64,000 nucleotides of DNA from Theobroma cacao (Eukaryota > Streptophyta > Magnoliopsida > Malvales > Malvaceae). The notes under the pieces are model-generated. The model was given only the letters and a program-made list of their open reading frames with translations, did no database searches and had not been told where the DNA came from. This document shows positions 47,826 through 62,800 of this stretch, in pieces (the stretch's first letter is position 1; each line of letters starts with the position of its first letter). Where the stretch lies: positions 12,040,719 to 12,104,718 of the forward strand of contig NC_030856.1 in the NCBI RefSeq assembly GCF_000208745.1, written 5' to 3'. The position numbers were made by a program, and so were the translations under genes.

Positions 47826-50800
47826 TCATTCAGTCTCTATAATACTTCTTTCCCATTTCAATACACCACAATTCTCTACAGCTTGCAGCGATAAAGCCAG
47901 AAAATCTGAAGACTTCCTCCAAAGCACATTTGAGATCATCACCAATAGTTTTTGGCAGGCATGAAGCTCATCAATCCTCTCCAAATCAGTCAATTCAGAT
48001 GAATGATCCTTCCACGGCTGGTCAAATGACCTGCATAAAGAGTACAGCAGGGCATTTTAATTTCTCTCAGGGCATAGTAGCACACATTTCAAATGAACTT
48101 AACTAGATCAAGCAAGGAATAGGTAGTAACAAAATCAATCAAGACTTCAATCAATCCCACTCCCACCCCCCTTTTTTAATTTGTTTTGGAGAGGGTGGAT
48201 AGGGGAGGGGACACTTAAGAAATTACAGGATACATACATACATACATCTATTATATGTTTGTCTCTGGCAATTTACTACTTTGAACAAACAACCATATAT
48301 TCAGACTTTTTTCAAGTATTTTCCATGGGAAAGAACCTAGTAGCAAACATCACAAATTCACATGTGCTGTGAATTTGATTAATCAAAAACACTCACAAAT
48401 TAACATTAAAAAAGAAATGTTAAACTGCTAAGGTAATTGAAATTCCTAGGTTCTATCCCATATTTCTAATTAATTTCCACCAGTCGGTGCCAAGCCGACT
48501 GTGAGGACCACTTAGATGTCACCAATTAAAACTGACATGGGGGAATGACTAAGTATTTTCTGGGGCTACAATGAAGCTAGGTCTTCATGATAGGCTTTCC
48601 AGCTATGTTTATCACCTGCTTTAACCAAATCTAAGCAAAAACAAAAGATATGCTTCTCCAACGAAACAGGCCCAAGCAACCTGAAGTTTGTTTCATTTTC
48701 ATATTAAACAAACTATGGTTCTCCTCTCTGCTTAAATATGATGTTTGTAGGAATCATTTTATTAACTGATCTCTCCATATTTGTTGTTATTCTTCTTGAA
48801 TTAGCCTTGGCATATGATACTGTGTGGCTAGGATTTTTTGTGCTAATATATTTTCTCTTCAATTTGGAAGTCAGAGTGGGATTATGCCATTGTATTTCAG
48901 GGAAAAAAAAAGGAATAAAGATTGCTGGAATGACACCTTGACCCAAGCCCAACGTTGATAATTCCTAACAAGCCAAATACAAAGAATATTAATGAAGCTT
49001 AAGCTTGAGCAAAAGCTAGAGTCTGATGGTGCCCCAAATATGCTGAAGCGAGACCCAATTAATCAACTCAGCTCAGCTCAATTGCAGCTACCAAATGTAC
49101 TATCACATCTTAACAAAACACTGATAGAATTATCATAAAACCAAAAATGGGGGATGGGGGCTATATTACCATCTCCAAGCAGGATATGATTCAGGAGGGC
49201 AACATATCATTGAACAAAGGGTCACCATTGAAGTTCTAAAGTCAAGCATGAAGTCCAATCCTGATTCAGCCAAAATCACAAAAAGTTAGAAATCATTTAA
49301 AAAAGAATTCCATAAAAGCACTTTTGCAAACAGAAGAACTATTTTGGCAATTGACAGACTCCCCCAAGAAATTTTTAATAAAGCTATCGGTACAAATACT
49401 ATTTTTACCCCAGGGAAAGAAAATAACAATTAAGAACCACTATAGTCGCTCAGTGAGGTTCAACATTACAAGCATATACAAGTCAAACACCTGCAGAGAG
49501 GGTCTATCCCTTGAGCCAAAATAATTGGCAATGGCATCATTGGGTAAAACATATGTTTCTAAATAAACAAGAGTATCCTTAAACTAATTCAGAAGCCTTA
49601 CTAGCGACAGGGAATGACTAGTAACATGGAATCTCAAATTGTAAGAGCATGATTTTGCTCAATGGCTATCATTCATTAAGTATTGGGTTCAATAAAAAAA
49701 AAAGAACACATAATTGTAGTCAGTCTCAATCCACTTGTCCATAAATTATATCATATTCATCTTTAGGACTATAAGTTTCCAGTCCAGCCACACATCCACC
49801 AGTGCTCATAGAACACCTGGATCTTGTATTCTGTTAACAGCTTCTACCATCATAAAATGCCAAAATGAGTCCAACTAATTGTTTAACATCCCACCACCCA
49901 TTACAAAGTTCATAATATCTAGCATAAATTAGAAGAGTATTTAACCTGATTGGTTGGCAACAAACATGTCAATTGATTCTTTTCATAAACCAAATTGAAA
50001 TCTAATTTGACCCCTATTCCCACCCTCAATCCATGATGCCATATAGACAAGACATTAATCAAATTTTAGTATACCTGCAACTTTGGAATCATCACAAAGG
50101 AGGAGACAAAGTGCAGAGATGACTGATGGAAGAGCACTGCAATTTATGCCAAGAGACTGCTGGAGATAGAAGACTTGGGCTGCTAACATCTCCTCACAGT
50201 AAAAGCTACTTTTGTTGCCTTCTTTATCTCCCTTTGGAACATATTCCAACAAAGACTGAAGAGTTTTTGAGTTTGATCTGTCTGAAAACTTGGCAATCCA
50301 ATCATTAAATTTCCAAGAAAGCTTCCCATGAATTATAGAAGCAGTAAGCCAGCGTAATAGTTTCAACGTCAAGGACTCCTCATGTGATGCCTCCTCTAAG
50401 ATTACTGGGAGATAGAGACCAGATTCTTTGCACTGAAACATTTTTCTAGACTCGGACTTTAAGGCAGTAGAAGTGGCCCAAATAAGAAAACTTGAGAGCT
50501 TCTCTCGATCCTGCAAGATACATCCAAAGCGAATCTATTGTTTAGTGAAGGGAACAAGGTAGCACAATAGTGGATATAAAACAGAATTGGTAACAAAAGA
50601 AAATATGGATTGAAAGAACTCCTTTCTCTTTTTCTTTCCTACTTTCTTTCTTCTGAGCCAGGTATTGATTTAAAAAACTCAAAAACCACATTAGTCCAAT
50701 CCAATAATGTCAAAGTATTAAACAGAGTGCTATATATTTCTCTGACATATATGAACCTACTATTACGCATGAGATACAAATAGATAAGCAGCAATGTCAG

Positions 50801-53800
50801 GTAACAATGAATCCCACTTCTCTTTTATCTTTAGAGCTGCTTGAGAGTTATTCAACAAAACGTATGAGTAAAAATGTTTTCCCTGTCCTCCATTTTAAAG
50901 AAAAAGAAATATTAAGGGGCCTTAATCAGCATAAATGATGATTGTACAAAACTAGTTGACATTATAAAACACCAGTTATAAAGTTCTGGCATGATACATC
51001 ATATACATGTAGAGACATAACTATTTATACTCATCAAAAAGAGGTAGAAAAACAGAGAGAGAGCGAGAGAGAGGAACCATGCAAAACATGTCAATAGGAG
51101 GTGTGCTCGTAAGTATAGCTTCAAGCCCACACTCTGCATTTCCACTATATCTTCCAATGTCATGCTCATTAACGGCTCGATAGATTTGAAATAAACCCTC
51201 CAGTGATAGGGTGAAATGAGGCTGGTACATTTGCCTTTTCTGGGACATCTTTAGTGTGGATATGATGATCTGTAAAGTTGGATTGACAAAAGCAGCATGT
51301 TCATTTATCAACTTCATGCCACCAACTAGAAGTTTATATAGATGAGATGCAAGTTCCATCAGCTGTTCAAGGGCACAGCTTTGCAACCATTCAGTGATAT
51401 CTTTTGATGAAATAACCTCGGTGACAACCTAAATTAAAAAACAGAAACATTAGTAAATATAGCATTAAAGTTAACATTTAACATATCCATAGAGCACATC
51501 AGACATTAAAGGTTCATATAACTATGAATTAGCATTTAAGTATTGGAACCATCTTAAATAAGGTGCTTATCCAAAAAAATAAAAAAATAAAGACTATCTT
51601 AAGTTATATTAAGATGGTGAATCCAAGCAGCACCCATATCATTGGCCCTACCATAGCATTTGATTAAGAATTATTTTCCATCATAGAGCAATTCTGATAG
51701 TTCATAGCAATGACAACAAAGATGAAAACACTAAGTTTAAATTAAAAAGACAAACTTGAAATTTTGCTAAATCAGAAATCGATTTCACATAAATTGTGAA
51801 ATAGAGAAATTACATTCACCTCACAATACATAAATCACACACTAATTCATTTATTAGGATACTATTCCAAAGTTTGCACTCAAAAAATTGCATGGCTAAT
51901 TGTAAGTCTTTAAAGAAATGCATGGTCATGTTTAGGTGGGTTGAAGAAACTGCATCTAAAACCAATTTCACCCAACCTTATTAGTCTACTTAAATTATCA
52001 ACATGGATACAGCTTCTATATCTGAATTACGTGTCACTCACTAGGGATAGCAATTAGGTAGGTAAATGGTTACCTACTCTGTCCAAGGGTGTAGCCACAT
52101 AGTAGAGAGTGGAATAAAATGACACCAATCACCTTGAAGAAAATATAAATTGTGTATTAAGTAAGTTATCAAATATTGACCTCAGTAAATCAAGTAAAAA
52201 ACGTTTTAAGAGGATGGAGTCAAAGAGTAAATTTCATCTTCACTCTAACACTTCAATTAGATAATTTTCTTGCTATTAAATTATTTTGAATTGGTACATA
52301 AGCCACATGATAAACTGTAATCTAAAAGTCATGCAAGTAAAATGGGGAAAAAATCGACCCAAGCCTGAAAAACCTGCCCAAAGGCCAAAACCCAACATGA
52401 CCTAATCTGAACTGACTTGAAATGCCAACAATCCAAACCTGATCTTAAGGGTGTGTTTGGATGTGGAATTTTGAAATTTTGAATATTGGAATTTGATGAG
52501 ATAAAGAAAATAAAATAAGTATTAAAAAAAAAAGAACAATGATGTTAGAGATAGAAAAAGAAAAAGATAGAGAAAACATGTTGCATCGGTGTCATTAGAT
52601 TTGTAAATATGTACAGATGTTAGTAATAATATTGAAAAGATCAAGAAACATAATTAAAAATGAAAAGATCAAGAAACATATTTAAAAATGAGTCATTGTA
52701 GTTAAGAGTGAAAGAAAATAAAAGTTACATCTAAGAGGAAAGAGAACAAAAGTTTATGTCTTCCTAAGAAAATCAAGGAATTCACAAATGGTATCATTTG
52801 AAATGAGAAATTTGGGCCTTCAAAATCCCATATCCAAATTCCAAGAATTTTGACAATTCCAATTTTTATTTTGCCACATGTACACATATATACACATAAA
52901 AGAAAAGTCATAACCCATAATGATCCAAAGTCCCAAACTCAAAACAACTCAACACAAACCTAACCTGACCCACCCTGCCCCCAAATTGCCACCTCCAACC
53001 AAAGTGGCAACAGACCTTTGCAAATTATTGGATTAAATCATTTGAGCAAAACCTGAAAGAGGAACTATTTATACTTTACAGACATATGCTTAGCATAAGC
53101 AAGAGATGACAACAAGGGATGTCAATTTGGAGAAAGTAATTTGCTATAGATCATTGCAGAATTTTCAGAGACATATCATCAAGAAAAGCTTAAAAGAAGC
53201 TGTGCCTAAATGATAACCTCCTTTACAGTATGAAAGAAGACCTAGTTATTCATAATAGAGTAGGTGGATTAAGTTAAATTTCGTGATCATTAAAAGTAAT
53301 GCCAGCCTCGAATCAAGCTAAACGAATGAGGCCCATGATGACAACAAAGAGAGAAAGCAGAGTGGGGATGCCACGAATTGAGGAGAAAATAAAACTTCTA
53401 TTAGAATGTTAAGGAAATAAGATCCTTCGAAGGAAAAGGGCCAGTTAGAATCTGTAAGGCATAAGAAGGTTCCAACACATGATGCCAAAAATCATAGTAC
53501 AAAGGTCATTTTGTAGAATCAAGTGGAAAAAGGTAACTACCTCTATAACCATAACCAGCTCAGTTAAGAAAATTCTGTTTTCATCTCCAAGCAGCACCCT
53601 GCTATAGTTTGAGAGAATAGATGACAACCATGAAAACAGACTGCACTGTTCAACCAGATAACGAACCATTTTATGCAACTGAACAGACTTTTTCAGTATC
53701 TGCCAAAAAAAATGAATAAATGGAAGAAGACCATTTAAAATTAAAAAAGCAAAAATTCAATATCATATATGAAATGACAGACCACCAGCTTCAAAGTTTC

Positions 53801-56800
53801 ACAAGATAATGGGCCAAGTTGACACCTGAGTTTGTCACAATGGTAGCAATCTGAATATAAAGATCCAAAGAACAAATGGATAGAAAAAATCATAGAGCAA
53901 CCATCTACATATTAATCTCGGAGACATATTTGTGATTCCATTTAATCAAAGGCCAAACAAGATGATTGTATTTGAAATTGATCAATACAGTACATCAAAA
54001 TTGTTATAAAACTTTACCAATCAATGTACCCGAGTCTGTCAACATAAATCCAGAAACGGCATCAACGAAACATATTTCCTCTGTTCCAAATTAATTCTCC
54101 TCACATTTGTTCCAACTAGCCCCATGATGTCTATGACTTGCATTATCTACAGAGCAAAATGTTATTTTTATTTCTATTATTCTCATTAACTTTTTCCATG
54201 CTTAGTCGAACAAACCAGAACAACTGAAAACAAGTAATCTGTGGCTAGCAGGAGAAATGTTGCAACCTAGATTGATTGGCTGACTTCTAAAGTTTAGCAT
54301 TCATTAAGAAGAACCCTTCTTTTAACCTTAACCTGTCATAGGGAGCTTAAATGTTCACTAGTGTCCTCCATGCCACATCGAATTTCTTGAATAGAAAACT
54401 TTCATCAGATCACATCATATCAGCTAAAGGTGGAGTTCCTTCAGTTCCTAGTAAAACTATGTAAAGCATTAAAATTGTGGACTTGCATTAAACCCACCTT
54501 GAACCTTTGAACTTAAATTGACACATGATATGATTCTGTTGGGGAACCTAAGGAACTCCACCAAAATCTTACCCTTATCCCAATAATATGATATAAATAT
54601 TTACTCAAATCTTCTTTTAAGTTATTTTTTGGCTCATTTTTACCTCAATTTTCTCCCTCTAGTCTCTTCAAAGCCCTACATCTAAACCTTAATCACTTGT
54701 TGCCCAATTATTTCCATTACAGCATTCTTCCCATATTGTCAATATTCTAACTACCTAAGCTTTGTGCCATTACCACACTAATACAAAATCTAATGTTTCC
54801 TCACCGGTCACCACTCACCACACTTAAGTTCTTTAAGGATTGCCAACTAGTCTTGGCCCTCTATACTTCTTTCCCTTTGATGTATGTAACAAAACCTAAG
54901 CTTTCAAGAACCCTAAACCACAATTACCAAACTCCAATACACCCTTCATTACTGTAACTGTTCATCAACTTCGCACAAAATGAACAAAAAGTTACTCCAT
55001 TGTAAAACTTAAATATACTACCAATCAATGATTAGTGCTCTTTCAAAGAGGAAATATAATGGGATAGAGGGACTAAAATCACATTATAAATAAGAATATA
55101 GTATGAATGTATCAGCGATAAGATGATAATGAGACAAAAATTAAATTTACAGAAAAAGTGACAATTTCAACCTTTTCAAGAAACTGGCAATGACATAATT
55201 GGCTGGTGAAAATATGATATAGAAGTATATAAAAAACCAGACAACCAATCATAACAGCCTATATATTACCTGAAGAATTAGTTTTTTTGACTCATTATCT
55301 GAAAGAGGGGAAACATAAAAACTCATCAGAGTCTCTAAAATAGAGCTCCTGATATACAACCAAGCATCATCCTCTAAATTAAGCCCTGCATTGGCTAGGC
55401 GAAGTATCCAGAGCCTCTGTGCTCTAAAGTTAACAGCACTACTCTGGAAAAAATCATGGAACAAGGGTATTTGCTGCAAACACAAATGAAACATATAAAG
55501 AGTTGGCTACCATACATAGTAATAACAAGAAAAAGGCAAGCAATTTAAAGAAGCATTTTTTAAACAAACGGTTTTTGGCTTTTTGCAAAACTTATCTTGG
55601 TCATAAACAAGTACCTTCATATTTACTCTAGAAGAGTTCATCAAAAGCTTATTAAAGGTTGAATAATGTTCATGCAAAGGATCCAACAAAACCAGTGATG
55701 TCTCTGCAGCAAAAAGAGCTATAACAGAAGGGATTCTTTGCCATGGCTCTTCTATTCCATTTTGCATATACATCAACAACAGGTGAAGTCGCATAACATC
55801 TTTTTTCCTCTGACACCTCTGAAAAATTAATTTGAATTTTGGGTAAATATTACTTCACTAAAAATTCCATGCAATTAGCAAACTTATGCACAACAATTAG
55901 TCAGGAAAATATAATATCCCCATATTTATAATATCTAATCCAATTAACAGCTTAGTTGCTAGTTTAGATTCAAGCACCAAAGTCTGCTTCCAGAAAGAAT
56001 TATCCAATACAGGGAATCTCAAATTTTTCTGAAATTCATGCATTGGGGAACCATTGAACTGAAACAGGCAAATTGTGAACCAGCCAAGGAGTAACTTATA
56101 ATATAAGCTTACCAGGAGGGACAGATTACTTTTAAAAGGAAAAGGTTTATAAGTTGAATTTATGTTTATTATTTTTCAAAACAATTATGGTTTTGTCTTT
56201 CTTGGTGAGAAGCAAGATGTTTCAAATTGTGTGAACATCATCAGACTGCACAGCCAAAAAAAGGTTGAATTTTGAATTTGGTCCCTCCACTATTTCAATT
56301 CGGCAGTTTTAGCCCCTCTACCTCAATTTTAATGAAATTAATCCTTACACATTTATTAAAAGTCGATTTAAGGATAATTGCTAACAGTGTTACAATTTTA
56401 CAGTTAATTTACATGATGTGGCATTTTGGTGATGACAATGATGAGACAGATTAAGTTTCTGATCACATGGCAAAAATCAATCTAAAAATATTATATGCTT
56501 ATTTTAATTAAATAATAATTAATATTTGTTTTAGATTCTAAAAAACAAACTTTTAGTTTTTTTTATTAAAAAAAAAGGTTTTTTTGTGTGAACATGTACG
56601 TGTCTCCATAAAAAATTTAGGTCAGCATGCCACATAATCAATCAAAATGCCACGTAGCCAAAAGTAATGGTAGAATTTTAATACCGTTATCATTGTCCTT
56701 AAATTGACTTTCAACAAAAGTGTATGGATTAATTTCATTAAAATTTGGGTAAAGGGCCTAAAACCACCAAGTTGAAATAGCAGGACCAAATTCAAACTTC

Positions 56801-59800
56801 AATCACCAGAAAAACAAAAACATCTGACAAGGTTCACTTTCTGCCTTTCTGTAAAGACTACCCTTTGAAGGCAACTAATTTTAACAAAAACAAAGAGGAT
56901 ACACACTCATGATCAAAAGTAACAAAATTATTAAACCCTAATACTTATTCTCCCTTTAAAAATTTTTACAAAACACAAGCACACAACTATTAGTCTATAA
57001 CTATTAAGGGGACAGATGTTAAATAACCGTAACTTCAATGTATTTAGAGAAAATGCATATATAACGAAAGTGCACGCTAACTGATACCAACAAAATTCAG
57101 TACCTCCAGTGAAATCTTGAATCTTGAAAGAACTTCATACGCCAATTTTCTCATCCCGACATCAAGAGAAGACATGCTAACAAATGCAACTGCAAGCAAG
57201 CCTAAACCAGCAAACTCAACTGGTTCAATATAGCCTGCTGACAAACTATGAATTGAAAAGCGCATGATGAAAACAGGATCATATCGTTGTATATTTCCAG
57301 CACCAGGAGAATGTAGCTGCATACATTGAAAATACAAAAATTATCAGTGTGCTATAGCAGAATCATAACATGAAATAGAAATGCCGGAGACACAGAACAA
57401 AATTCAAAGTAATGGACTACAGTAACTAAAGGTATACCTTAATCATGTCCTTAATATTATCTGATTGAAGCTTGTTCAAGGATAAAGGCCTATCGCTAGC
57501 AGTTCTATCATACGGAAAGTGCAGCACAGTTGCAGCACATACTTTGGGGTCAACTGGAAGATTCTCCCTGTACTTAATTTTTCGACACTCTTGAGCTGCT
57601 TCAATATCAGTCATGATATTACGAGAAGCACCATGCTCCAGCCCATGTTCTTTTCTTACTTTCATAGCAGCACTGCCCCAAAGGTAATCTATTTCTGCAA
57701 TATATTTAGAATCTGATGAATCAATGGTCTCAATCTCATTTATCAGACTGTACATCTCCAAGTCAATTTCACTTAGTGTTGCACCATAAGAAGACAGAAG
57801 CAACAAATGCAATTCTTTAAGATTTATACTACTATCATTTCTAGAATCAAAATCAGACTGAGCAGCACCAGACAGGAGGAGTGTTCTAAGTAACTTAAGG
57901 ATTTCTAGCTGCTTCACACACATCTCAGCTGCTTCCTGATCATCCTTGCCATCCTTCACATTTGAAGTGATATCAGGGACAACAAGCAACCTCAGAATAC
58001 TGGACATAGGCCTGAAAAATGTACCAGTCTCTGAGGTAGATGATTTAGAGATAGAGTGAATCATAGGGGCAAACTGAGAATGACCAAGCAACATTTGAAG
58101 ACATAGAACACGTGAAAATTTTCCCTCTGACAGCAATATGAGGATGCTTCGTAGAATTCCCAGTGTTTTGGAATCTTCAAATCTGTAGAGGAGAGTGGAT
58201 CTCATTAATTGTTCTACAAAAGGAATAGATTGCAACAGAATTAGATAACTGTGCATTTTTCTGGTCAGTTGAAGAATATTTCTCAAGATGAAAACTTCCA
58301 AACATCTGTACAAGCATAAGCAGTCCCCACTCTTTGCTATTATTGATATGGAATACTCTGGAATTAAAGGTAATTTCTTAACCATCCATTGCCATGCACC
58401 CACTAAAGCATCCATGAAATGCATTCTTGATGAATCCGCCTTATTAGATCCCATTGTTAACGAGATTTCCCTCAAGCCTCCATCTTCTTCTTTGGGCAGA
58501 AACAGAACTTTATCATCTTCTGGAAATAACAGCATCTTGCAGAATGATATTTTGGCAACAACTTTATTAATATGGTTCAATGACTTATTAACTGAACTAA
58601 AATCCATTTCAGAGACACCGCAATCAAGCAGTTCTTCATGTGTAACAGAATATGCGAAAATGGAATTAAAAAGTTCCAATCGCTTTTTCAGTTTCAAGGA
58701 GTCTCCACTTAAGAAAAAGTGATATCTCAACAAATGAATTGCTTTCCCCAGAAGACTTTCGTCAACCAGATTAAAAAGTTCTTGAGAAGAAGAGGGCAAG
58801 AACTCGCTGTACTCCTCCTGAAATATATCTCCAGACACAAAGCTTTTCCAATGCACAAAACCATTTAATAGCATCCTAGAATAAAAGGATGGTATACTTT
58901 TAAAATGCCGGTAGAAGTGCTTCTCAAATTTCACAAAAGCTGAATTTACCAATGATAAAGCAGCAGGAAGAAGCATCATAAAATTGTCATCTGAAAGGGC
59001 ATAACCAGAGATTTCTTTCATCAAAATGCCATTGGAAAAAAAATCTTTGTTTAAGATACTTAAAAATAATTGCCCAAAGATTGACAGATGCAGGGGACTC
59101 ATCTCAATAAGAAGATGCAACAGTTTAGCTTTTGCAATGCTTGTCCTGTAAATGCAATGAGAAACCATTTCTACTGGAGTGCTCATCAAAACCCTTGACA
59201 TTACTGCACTTGATGGATGAAGTTCACCACGCTGTGAGCTTTTTTGTCTATACACAGCATTAACAGCTCTCAGCAAACACATATCAGCAAAATCCAAATT
59301 AAAATTACAGGCAAATTTACAAACCTTAACATAGATATCCTCCAAAATATTAACATCAAAAGTCTTCTCTTCCACTTGCCATAAGAAATCATATGGAGCT
59401 CTCTCTATGAGAGGCTGCTGCAAATAAGTGGAAAGAACTTCAAAACCACCTCCAGCCAGAGAAAAACCAACAGACAGAGCAGACATTACATGAGAATTTT
59501 CGGCTGTCAGTTTATTCACATCAATTCTACTAAACATCCAATGCCCCAGCTCAAGAAGCTCAAAAGGGGAAATAAATAGAATCAAAGCATGTATAGCACA
59601 AAATGATGAGAGAAGTGGCTGCAAATCTCCACTACCACTGCACACATCAAACCTGTCCTTTACATCTAGAAACAGCCTTTGTACCAAAGAACTGAAAGCC
59701 CTCCGAATTGTCCTCTTTGCTTCATCTTCAATGACAGAATAATGGCTTTTCGAAACAGACAAGTAGAAGTCTAAAGTTGCAGTCAAAAGATCCAGGATAT

Positions 59801-62800
59801 GATGATCTAATTTACGAACTCTCTGCCCAGATAAACTCAGAAAAGTCTCTAAACCATTCCCTAGAAGTCCTGTTGTCACCTCCTTATTACAGCTCAATGG
59901 ACAGGTCAGTGATGATATCATTTCCGGATGACATAAGATAATTTCTCCCACTTCTCTTATGGTTTCTGCTAACAAAGGAACTTCAGTATTCATTGAACAC
60001 TCAAAATCAGGCTTCAAAGCCAACAGTTGGGAAAACATGTGCTTTACGATAATCAAACAAATATCAGAAACTTGTTCCAGTTCATTTAACTGTTTGTTTC
60101 TATAAAACAATTGTACACGATAAAACCAAAATAACACAAGGCGCAGAAAGGAAATGGGGCAATCACTAGTCCAATCTGACCTTTTAGACAAAAGCAAGTC
60201 CTGTATCTTGGAGGACTCTGATAAATAAGGGGCATCAATGCTTATAGTTGCTGGAAATAGCACATGAAAGGGCACCTGCTTCAAAAACAAACTAAACGCT
60301 GCAGCAGCTGATTGTATCGTATCAAAATCAATGTTAGAGGTCATTCCTTCATCATCATCCTTGCCTTTCTGATGGATCTCTAAAAAAGCCATTTCCAGAC
60401 CAGGAACAAACACTTCAGGCCATATATTAGAAAGACCAACAAGAAAATTTTGCTCACTAAATATTATTGATGACAATAGTGGGACAGCTACACCAAGCTT
60501 CAGAGAAATAGTCATTACCAAAGGAAAATTGATTAATATATCCTCAGGCGTTGCACATAACATTGCAGAATAAAAGGCTTTAACAATTCCAGTTAGTTCA
60601 CCATGTTGCTCATTTCCAATAAATTTTTTCACTTCACCTAGTGTAATCGCAAAAGAACTATCATCAGGGATAGCATTTTTGTCAATGGAAAGAAAATAAC
60701 GAGGTGGCTGATACCATGCACTTTGTGAGAAGTAAAATAAGTTCTTCAATGGCCTCCACTCACATAAGAGATCCCCAGAATCATAAACCATGGAACGGCA
60801 ATCACCAAGTCCCTCAGACAAAACTGTTTGAACTAAATCAGACAATAATCCCGCATCTACCTATCAAAATTCAGTTATCTTAGAAAATCAGAAACAGACA
60901 GTATTCAAGCATAAGGTAAAGCACAAAATCTGTACCTGTGTTTGCAGGAGATACTTCAATGTGTTGCACACATACAGTGATATCATTGACTTCTCAGATA
61001 GTGAAAAGGTTCCAGATGAGGAATTGAGCAATCTTTTACACTTGTCCAGGGCACATACAATAAGAGGGCTGAAGTTAGGGGATATACCTGCAGAACATGA
61101 GCAGTGGCTTCAGTAAATATACTGCTGTTCATCATGATTTTTGACAGACAGAAAAATCTTGAACCACAGACCACAATCTCTTCCCCACTTATTTTAGATT
61201 TTTTAGAGAACAAGATTTACTCTCTAAATCATTAGCAAAGTCACCATAAGTTATTCATCACTGAAACTATGTCAATTGACGGAAAATCTGACAGACTTAA
61301 AACATCTAATGACTTAAACTCATATCAGATTCTTGATATGTTGAGTATATGAGATTTTTAAACACCAAACATGTTAGAACCAATTTTCAGCTAAGCTTGT
61401 TAGAAAATATTGCTACCCAGATCCAAAGAGTAGCATGCTTTTGCAATAAAAGTAACAGCTTCATCAACCTCACATAAGCTGTTACTGCCCAAAATAAAGA
61501 AGATAACAATGCAGCAACAGTGATCTGGTCATACAAGCTGATCTTGGTTTTAAAGTAGTTGTCAATTACAGTGAATAGCAAGAAGGGATACTTTGCACTG
61601 AGTTAAAAGTTAAGAATAACTCAGAACAGAAAGAGCAATAACAAACTATTAAGGCAAAGAATGAGTCATGCATAAAGTTGTCCATTATCTATTTACTTTG
61701 TAACGCCACAAGCTACAAAAATGTTCATGTGGACAAATATTTAACATAAAAGGAAAAGATAGATTTAAGCTCACAGCATCAGTTATAAATCTTGAAATGG
61801 CTCAAACAGGGACCAGCTTTGTTCTCATCATATTTTTGAAACATTGGAAGAGATAGGGAAGCAAATATTCTCCATTTGATTGCAGATCATTCAATATTTC
61901 AACAAGCAATCTCAATGTCAAACAGCTTAAAGCAATATAAACATTGAAAATTAATGCAGCTATTAGTAAAAGCATAAATATACAATATTCCCCCGTCCCT
62001 TGTTGTTTCTACCATTTGGATTTCATAAAGATAAGAAAAAAAGCCTTAACTCTAGTGTATTTTACATTGAAATTTTAAAATTTTTTATAACATTGATGTT
62101 AAACGCCTTTAATACCAAACAGTAATATTAAAAATTGTGAAAAACAAAATTTGGAATACAGTATGAGCATTGGGTGTCCAAAAATGGGAAGAGGATGCAA
62201 TTTTGGAACATTCCAACACAGAAAGCTGGACAAAGAAAATTGGATAGAGGGAGTACTTGTAACTAGTAAGCACATATTCAATTTACAAAGTTAGGTATGC
62301 ATATATAACAAGATAAGGTCAAAAAAGCATATAAATCACTAGCTACCTTTAAAGCCTTTTAAGCGGGATATATATTGCCTAACAATATCCCAATGTTTGA
62401 ACAGATTATTTCCAATGGTGGAAATTGCGTCACCCAAGAATGAGACAACAACTTGAGACAGGCTCTGCAGCACTTCTACTCCTTGCACCTCAACAGACAA
62501 TTTATTTCTCCTATAACCTGGCAAAAATAAGAACCATGCACCAATTTCATATGGGTTTCTGTCAAATGCACCAGTACTCAGCATTGCTGCTCTTGCCAGA
62601 TTATAAGCTTGATTCTTTATGTCACTATTTGGTGAAAGTATTAGCAAGTTAATGAACGTATGCAGATGCTTGTACATCAGTAATGGGATTCTATTGGATT
62701 TTCCATTCCCTGGAGACCATCCTATATATTCAATTAGCAAAGCCAGAAGAGAGCGCTGCAGATCTATTGGTAATGCTAATGGACTGTTCACAAGATTCAT

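Noticed and set aside
52448..52880. A defined small transposon in a URB1 intron
   Set aside because: The left end looks right, but the right end lacks a matching inverted terminus.
58288..58722. 144-residue plus-strand open frame
   Set aside because: It lies wholly antisense to the large URB1 exon, whose frame is far longer and phase-consistent.
61387..61581. Extra URB1 exon
   Set aside because: Open and hydrophobic, but no acceptor/donor pair gives the needed phase; kept only as a possibility.
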